Shown here piece by piece: positions 5,668 through 8,949 of a DNA stretch of 8,949 nt. Both the position numbers and the translations under genes were made by a program. The stretch spans positions 1-8,949 of the forward strand of contig JANMVX010000292.1 in the NCBI GenBank assembly GCA_031393505.1, read 5' to 3'. Below the pieces are notes generated by a model. That model saw only the letters and a program-made list of their open reading frames with translations. It was not told the origin of the DNA and did no database searches. The DNA is from JANYHF01 sp031393505. GTDB lineage: Bacteria > Pseudomonadota > Alphaproteobacteria > Rhizobiales > Hyphomicrobiaceae. Within the stretch, counting starts at the first letter, position 1. Each line of letters starts with the position of its first letter.

Positions 5668-6909
5668 ATGGAAGTCGAAGAGTACTTGCGCAGAAGCCGG
5701 CTGTTCCGGCGTCTCAAGAGCGGGCCGCACAGTCAGCTTGTCGAGCGTTTCGCAGCGCGTCTCATTGAAGACGGCCTCGTTCGCCTTGGCACCTGGCGAT
5801 GTCTCAATGTGGTCGGCGGACTGCTGAGTTGGATCGCAAGCCGTCGCTGCGCTTTGGCCACGCTCGATGAGCGCATGGTCGAGCGGTATCTCCGGCATCG
5901 GGCTGGGAGGCAGTCCATACAGCCTGGCGACCGGGCTGCGCTCAAGCGATGGCTGTCGGTGCTGCGCGAGGCAGGCGCGATCACGCCGGCGCCGCCGCCG
6001 CCGCTCACCCCGCACGATCGGATCTTCAAGGAGTTCGATGCTTATCTGCGGACAGAGCGCGGCTTGGCCCCGAAGTCCATCGTCCGCCATCTTCCTGTCG
6101 TCCGCCGGTTTCTGCACGAGGTGTGTCCCACCGGCGCTGGCGACCTGTGCAAGTTCAGCCAGCAGGACGTGGTCCGCTACATCGAGCGCCATGCCCGGGA
6201 TTGGAGCCCGAGAACAGGCAAGGCGATGTGCTGGTCGCTGCGCGCCTTTCTGCGTTACCTCCATCATCGAGGGCTGAACCCACGCAACTTGTCGGGTTGC
6301 GTGCCATCGATGCGATGTTGGAAGCTCGCAACTCTGCCGACCTATCTGCCCGCCGCTCAGGTGCAGAAAGCTCTCGACGGTTGCGACCGGACAACTGTGA
6401 TGGGGCGGCGCGACTACGCCATCCTGTTGATGCTGGCCAGGCTCGGTCTGCGGGCCGACGAGGTCGCCACTCTCACCCTCGATGATATCGACTGGCGTGC
6501 CAGCGAGATGCTCGTTCGTGCCAAGGGCCGACAGCGCGCACGGATGCCGATCCCGCCAGACGTCGGCGCGGCCGTCGTAGCCTATCTGCGCAATGGCCGC
6601 CCAGAGTCGTCGTGCCGGCGGTTGTTCATCCGCACGCTTTCGCCACACGTCGGCTTTGCTTCCGGATCTGCGATCACCATGATCGCCAAGACCGCTCTCG
6701 ATCGCGTCGGCATCGCAGGTTGCGTACATCGCGGTGCCCATATCTTCCGGCACAGTCTTGCTACAGAGCTTCTCCGTTCCGGCGCAACCTTGTCGGAGAT
6801 CGGTCAGCTGCTGCGGCACCAGAGCCACGACACCACCCGGATCTACGCGAAGGTGGATGTCGACACACTCCGGACATTGAGCCCGCCCTGGCCGGGAGGC
6901 GTGCAATGA
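5668..6909 (+). CDS. ritA: RIT element tyrosine recombinase RitA
   Basis: First recombinase of the RIT trio, 413 residues from the ATG at 5668; it would cut and rejoin DNA through a 3'-phosphotyrosine at the element ends. The N-terminal part (about 1-115) is an extra helical region ending in a proline run (APPPPPL). A SAM-like core-binding domain follows (about 118-215) and then the catalytic domain. Catalytic residues are Arg262 (GLRADE), Lys286 (RAKGR), His358 and Arg361 (HIFR), His384 (LRHQS) and Tyr393 (RIYAKV), the last two nine apart as the family requires. GGAG (5655-5658) is 9 nt before the ATG. A GTG at 5635 would add 11 residues but has no ribosome binding site and lies just 5 nt after the inner repeat. 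The stop overlaps the ritB start (ATGA), suggesting coupled translation. Confidence 0.85.
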   Translation: MEVEEYLRRSRLFRRLKSGPHSQLVERFAARLIEDGLVRLGTWRCLNVVGGLLSWIASRRCALATLDERMVERYLRHRAGRQSIQPGDRAALKRWLSVLREAGAITPAPPPPLTPHDRIFKEFDAYLRTERGLAPKSIVRHLPVVRRFLHEVCPTGAGDLCKFSQQDVVRYIERHARDWSPRTGKAMCWSLRAFLRYLHHRGLNPRNLSGCVPSMRCWKLATLPTYLPAAQVQKALDGCDRTTVMGRRDYAILLMLARLGLRADEVATLTLDDIDWRASEMLVRAKGRQRARMPIPPDVGAAVVAYLRNGRPESSCRRLFIRTLSPHVGFASGSAITMIAKTALDRVGIAGCVHRGAHIFRHSLATELLRSGATLSEIGQLLRHQSHDTTRIYAKVDVDTLRTLSPPWPGGVQ

Positions 6910-7832
6910 CCAATCTGCGATCCGCACTCGAGAAGTACCTGAGCATGCGCAAGGGCCTTGGATACAAGTACCAGCACCAGACCCGTCGGCTCACCGGCTT
7001 CGTCGCCTTCATGGAGAAGCGCAAGGCCAAGATCATCACAACGAAGCTCGCCTTGGAATGGGCCACGCTGCCGCCCGATCGCCATGCATCCTGGGCACTG
7101 CGGCTGAGCGATGTGCGCGGTTTCGCGCGCCATGTCTCCAACTTCGATCCGAGAACGCAGGTGCCACCCGTCGGCATGCTGCCGGGATGGAAGCGTGCCA
7201 AGCCCTATGTCTACAGCGACACGGAGATTGATGCCTTGCTGACGGCGGCGCTGGCTTTGCCGCCGGAGGATGGTCTGCGCCGATGGACATACCATACCCT
7301 GTTCGGGCTGATCGCGGTGACGGGCATGCGCATATCCGAGGCGATGGGCCTGGAGCGTAACGATGTCGACCTGGACACCGGCGTGCTGACGGTTCGGCTG
7401 ACCAAGTTCGGCAAGTCGCGGCTCGTGCCATTGCACGCAACGACTTCGGCGGCGCTGCGCAGTTACGCCGACCGGCGCGATGGGCATCTTGGATCACGCT
7501 GCGGTTCGACCTTCTTCGTCACCGAGCAGGGCGCCCGCTTGCTGCACCAATACGTCCATCGTGTCTTCTGGCGGCTGTCCCGAGAGATCGGGCTGCGGCG
7601 CCCTGGCGATCGCACCGGGCCGCGCGTGCACGACTTCCGACACCGCTTCGCCATCCAGACGCTGCTCGATTGGTATCGCAAAGGCAAGAACATCGAGCAG
7701 CAACTCCCAGCGCTCGCCACCTACCTCGGCCATGCCTGCGTGCGCGATACTTATTGGTATCTCTCGGCCTGCCCGGAGTTGATGGAAGAAGCGGCGCGGC
7801 GCCTCGATCAGCGATGGGAGGCCAAGCCATGA
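6906..7832 (+). CDS. ritB: RIT element tyrosine recombinase RitB
   Basis: Second RIT recombinase, 308 residues. A short N-terminal core-binding domain (about 1-95, beginning LEKYLSMRKGLGYKY) precedes the catalytic domain. Catalytic residues are Arg142 (TGMRISE), a lysine in the beta-hairpin (Lys167 of TKFGK), His242 and Arg245 (HDFR), His276 (LGH) and Tyr285 in the TYWYLS segment, nine after His276. The HDFRH and TYWYLSACPEL patterns are typical of this recombinase group. The frame is open further upstream inside ritA, but the ATG at 6906 is chosen because it overlaps the ritA stop by 4 bp and has GGGAGG (6894-6899) 6 nt before it. Its stop likewise overlaps the ritC start. It is presumed to act with RitA and RitC as a unit; individual roles are not known from sequence. 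Confidence 0.85.
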   Translation: MTNLRSALEKYLSMRKGLGYKYQHQTRRLTGFVAFMEKRKAKIITTKLALEWATLPPDRHASWALRLSDVRGFARHVSNFDPRTQVPPVGMLPGWKRAKPYVYSDTEIDALLTAALALPPEDGLRRWTYHTLFGLIAVTGMRISEAMGLERNDVDLDTGVLTVRLTKFGKSRLVPLHATTSAALRSYADRRDGHLGSRCGSTFFVTEQGARLLHQYVHRVFWRLSREIGLRRPGDRTGPRVHDFRHRFAIQTLLDWYRKGKNIEQQLPALATYLGHACVRDTYWYLSACPELMEEAARRLDQRWEAKP

Positions 7833-8830
7833 CGTCCGCCTGCAATGTCGCCACGTTGATCCAGCGCTACTTCACCGAACGGCTCATGCGCCAGCGCAAT
7901 GTCAGCGCCAACACAATCGCGTCTTACAGGGACACGTTCCGGCTGCTGTTCACGTTTGCACAGGCGAAGCTTCGCAAGACTCCGTCGGCCCTGGCGCTCG
8001 ACGATCTGGACGCGGATTTCATCGGCGCGTTTCTGACCGATCTCGAGACAAAGCGAGGCGCCAGCCCCAGGACGCGCAACCTGCGCCTGACCGCCGTCCG
8101 CTCCTTCTTCAGGTTCGTGTCCTTCGAGGAGCCGGCATACAGTGCACTGATCCAGCGTGTGCTCGCCATACCGAGCAAGCGTCACGACAAGCGACAGGTG
8201 CACTTCCTGACGCGCCCCGAGATCGAGGAGATTCTTGCCGCGCCCAATCGGACGACGTGGCTGGGCCGCCGCGATCACACTCTGCTGCTGGTCGCGGTCC
8301 AGACAGGCTTGCGGCTCTCCGAGCTGACCGGCCTCGACAGGGACGCCATCCATCTTGGAGCCGGCGCCCATGTGCGATGTCTCGGCAAAGGGCGCAAGGA
8401 ACGCTGCACGCCCCTGACGAGGCTCGCGTCCGCCGCCCTCCAGGCATGGCTCAAGGAGCCGGTACGAAAGGGAGCAACAGCGTTGTTTCCAAACGTGCAT
8501 GGCGGCCGCCTCAGTGCCGACAGCGTCCAGTCCCTGCTTGCCAAGCATGTTCGTGTCGCCCAAAAGAGCTGCCCGTCTTTGAAGGCCAAAAGGGTGTCGC
8601 CGCACGTGCTGAGACACAGCGCTGCGATGGAACTGCTGCAAGCCGGTGTTGACTGTTCCGTCATCGCGCTGTGGCTCGGTCATGAATCGGTCGAGACGAC
8701 GCAGACCTACCTGCACGCCCACCTCGCACTCAAGGAAGCGGCCCTGGCGAAGCTCAAGCCCTACGAGCGCGGCAAGCGAACCCGCTTCCAGCCGAACGAC
8801 CGCCTGCTCGCTTTCCTGGAGGCGCTCTGA
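7829..8830 (+). CDS. ritC: RIT element tyrosine recombinase RitC
   Basis: Third RIT recombinase, 333 residues. The core-binding domain (about 5-112) contains NVSANTIASYRDTFRLLFTF and RTRNLRLTAVRSFFRF. The XerD-like catalytic domain follows: Arg162 (TGLRLSE), Lys187 (GKGRKE), His259 and Arg262 (HVLRH), His285 (LGHES) and Tyr294 (TQTYLHA), again nine apart. A basic C-terminal tail after the tyrosine (YERGKRTRF, 312-320) may bind DNA or a partner recombinase. The ATG at 7829 overlaps the ritB stop (ATGA) and has GGGAGG (7816-7821) 7 nt before it. An open frame continues upstream within ritB but is only overlap. The stop is 8 nt before the inner right repeat, so no room remains for a passenger gene. 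No clear terminator is seen. Confidence 0.85.
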   Translation: MTSACNVATLIQRYFTERLMRQRNVSANTIASYRDTFRLLFTFAQAKLRKTPSALALDDLDADFIGAFLTDLETKRGASPRTRNLRLTAVRSFFRFVSFEEPAYSALIQRVLAIPSKRHDKRQVHFLTRPEIEEILAAPNRTTWLGRRDHTLLLVAVQTGLRLSELTGLDRDAIHLGAGAHVRCLGKGRKERCTPLTRLASAALQAWLKEPVRKGATALFPNVHGGRLSADSVQSLLAKHVRVAQKSCPSLKAKRVSPHVLRHSAAMELLQAGVDCSVIALWLGHESVETTQTYLHAHLALKEAALAKLKPYERGKRTRFQPNDRLLAFLEAL

Positions 8831-8838
8831 ACCACCAG

Positions 8839-8927
8839 ACTATGCCGAATGGAACGGGGCCGCCGCGCACGCGATCGACGACACCAGCGTGACAATGACG
8901 CGCCATATTGCAACCATTCGGCATAGT
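8839..8927. repeat. Right subterminal inverted pair of the RIT repeat core
   Basis: ACTATGCCGAATGG (8839-8852) is exactly complemented at 8914-8927 within the terminal repeat. This mirrors the left end: two facing copies of the core at each terminus. The right spacer (61 bp) is longer than the left one (47 bp), and the sequence between them is not conserved between the two ends. Confidence 0.75.
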
Positions 8928-8949
8928 TCGGCGGGCGGCATAAACCTGC
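8914..8949 (-). repeat. RIT right terminal inverted repeat (36 bp)
   Basis: Perfect complement of 5539-5574 over all 36 bases. The window ends exactly with the match, so the repeat could be longer than 36 bp, or its last bases could belong to the target sequence. Confidence 0.85.

Larger units (their letters stand above)
5539..8949 (+). mobile_element. RIT (Recombinase In Trio) element, apparently complete
   Basis: Three tyrosine recombinase genes in one direction, joined by 4-bp ATGA overlaps, are enclosed by perfect 36-bp terminal inverted repeats (5539-5574 and 8914-8949). This matches the known RIT family: three different tyrosine recombinases always in the same order, with inverted repeats and no passenger genes. 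Both ends carry an extra inverted copy of the repeat core. The left end interrupts an IS66 tnpC. All three recombinases are full length with intact catalytic residues, so the element may be active. The outermost GC/AGGT bases may be target rather than element, so the exact ends are uncertain by up to 6 bp. The right flank lies outside the window. Confidence 0.85.

Noticed and set aside
5647..6927. A 426-codon open frame on the minus strand opposite ritA
   Set aside because: It is antisense to a gene with clear recombinase motifs. Its protein has no recognisable domain, and it arises from GC-rich third-position bias.
7808..8722. A 304-codon minus-strand open frame opposite ritC
   Set aside because: Shadow of ritC: no family features, no ribosome binding site, and the opposite strand is unambiguous.

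Overview
The window looks like high-GC accessory DNA from an alphaproteobacterium, most likely a Rhizobiales/Hyphomicrobiales-type genome. This is inferred from three things: a DctB/DctD C4-dicarboxylate-type two-component pair, IS66-family remnants, and a three-recombinase RIT element. Nothing in the window fixes the genus.

Layout. 1-69 is the first 23 codons of a leftward gene that continues off the left edge (possibly a DUF2786-type protein). 70-490 has no convincing gene but holds a cluster of related AT-rich repeats at 354-464. 491-758 is the 3' end of a leftward, decayed IS66-family transposase element. 759-1096 has no supported gene. It carries two near-identical 13-bp direct repeats 33 bp apart (839-884) and, 77 bp further on, a near-perfect sigma-54 (-24/-12) promoter at 961-976. 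A rightward block of three genes follows: a glycine-rich-domain (GRDP/DUF1399-like) membrane protein with a Gly/Cys tail (1097-1945), a DctB-like sensor kinase (2050-3912) and a DctD-like sigma-54 response regulator (3936-5339). No dicarboxylate transporter is present.

At 5382 a second IS66-family 3' end begins, different in sequence from the first but in the same orientation. After about 160 bp its tnpC reading frame is broken by the left end of a complete-looking RIT (Recombinase In Trio) element filling the rest of the window. The RIT element has perfect 36-bp terminal inverted repeats (5539-5574 and 8914-8949), an extra inverted copy of the repeat core inside each end, and three tyrosine recombinase genes (ritA, ritB, ritC). 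These are joined by two ATGA stop/start overlaps, and each keeps the R-K-H-R-H-Y catalytic set.

How the parts may work together. DctB would sense an external ligand and phosphorylate DctD, which would activate a sigma-54 promoter. The only such promoter visible lies upstream of the GRDP gene, so the three genes may form a self-contained sensor/target module; this is inference. The module is bracketed by IS66 3' remnants. The RIT recombinases act as a set on the element's own ends. The main points of interest are the RIT end architecture, its junction with IS66, and the sigma-54 promoter with upstream repeats next to a GRDP-dctBD cluster.
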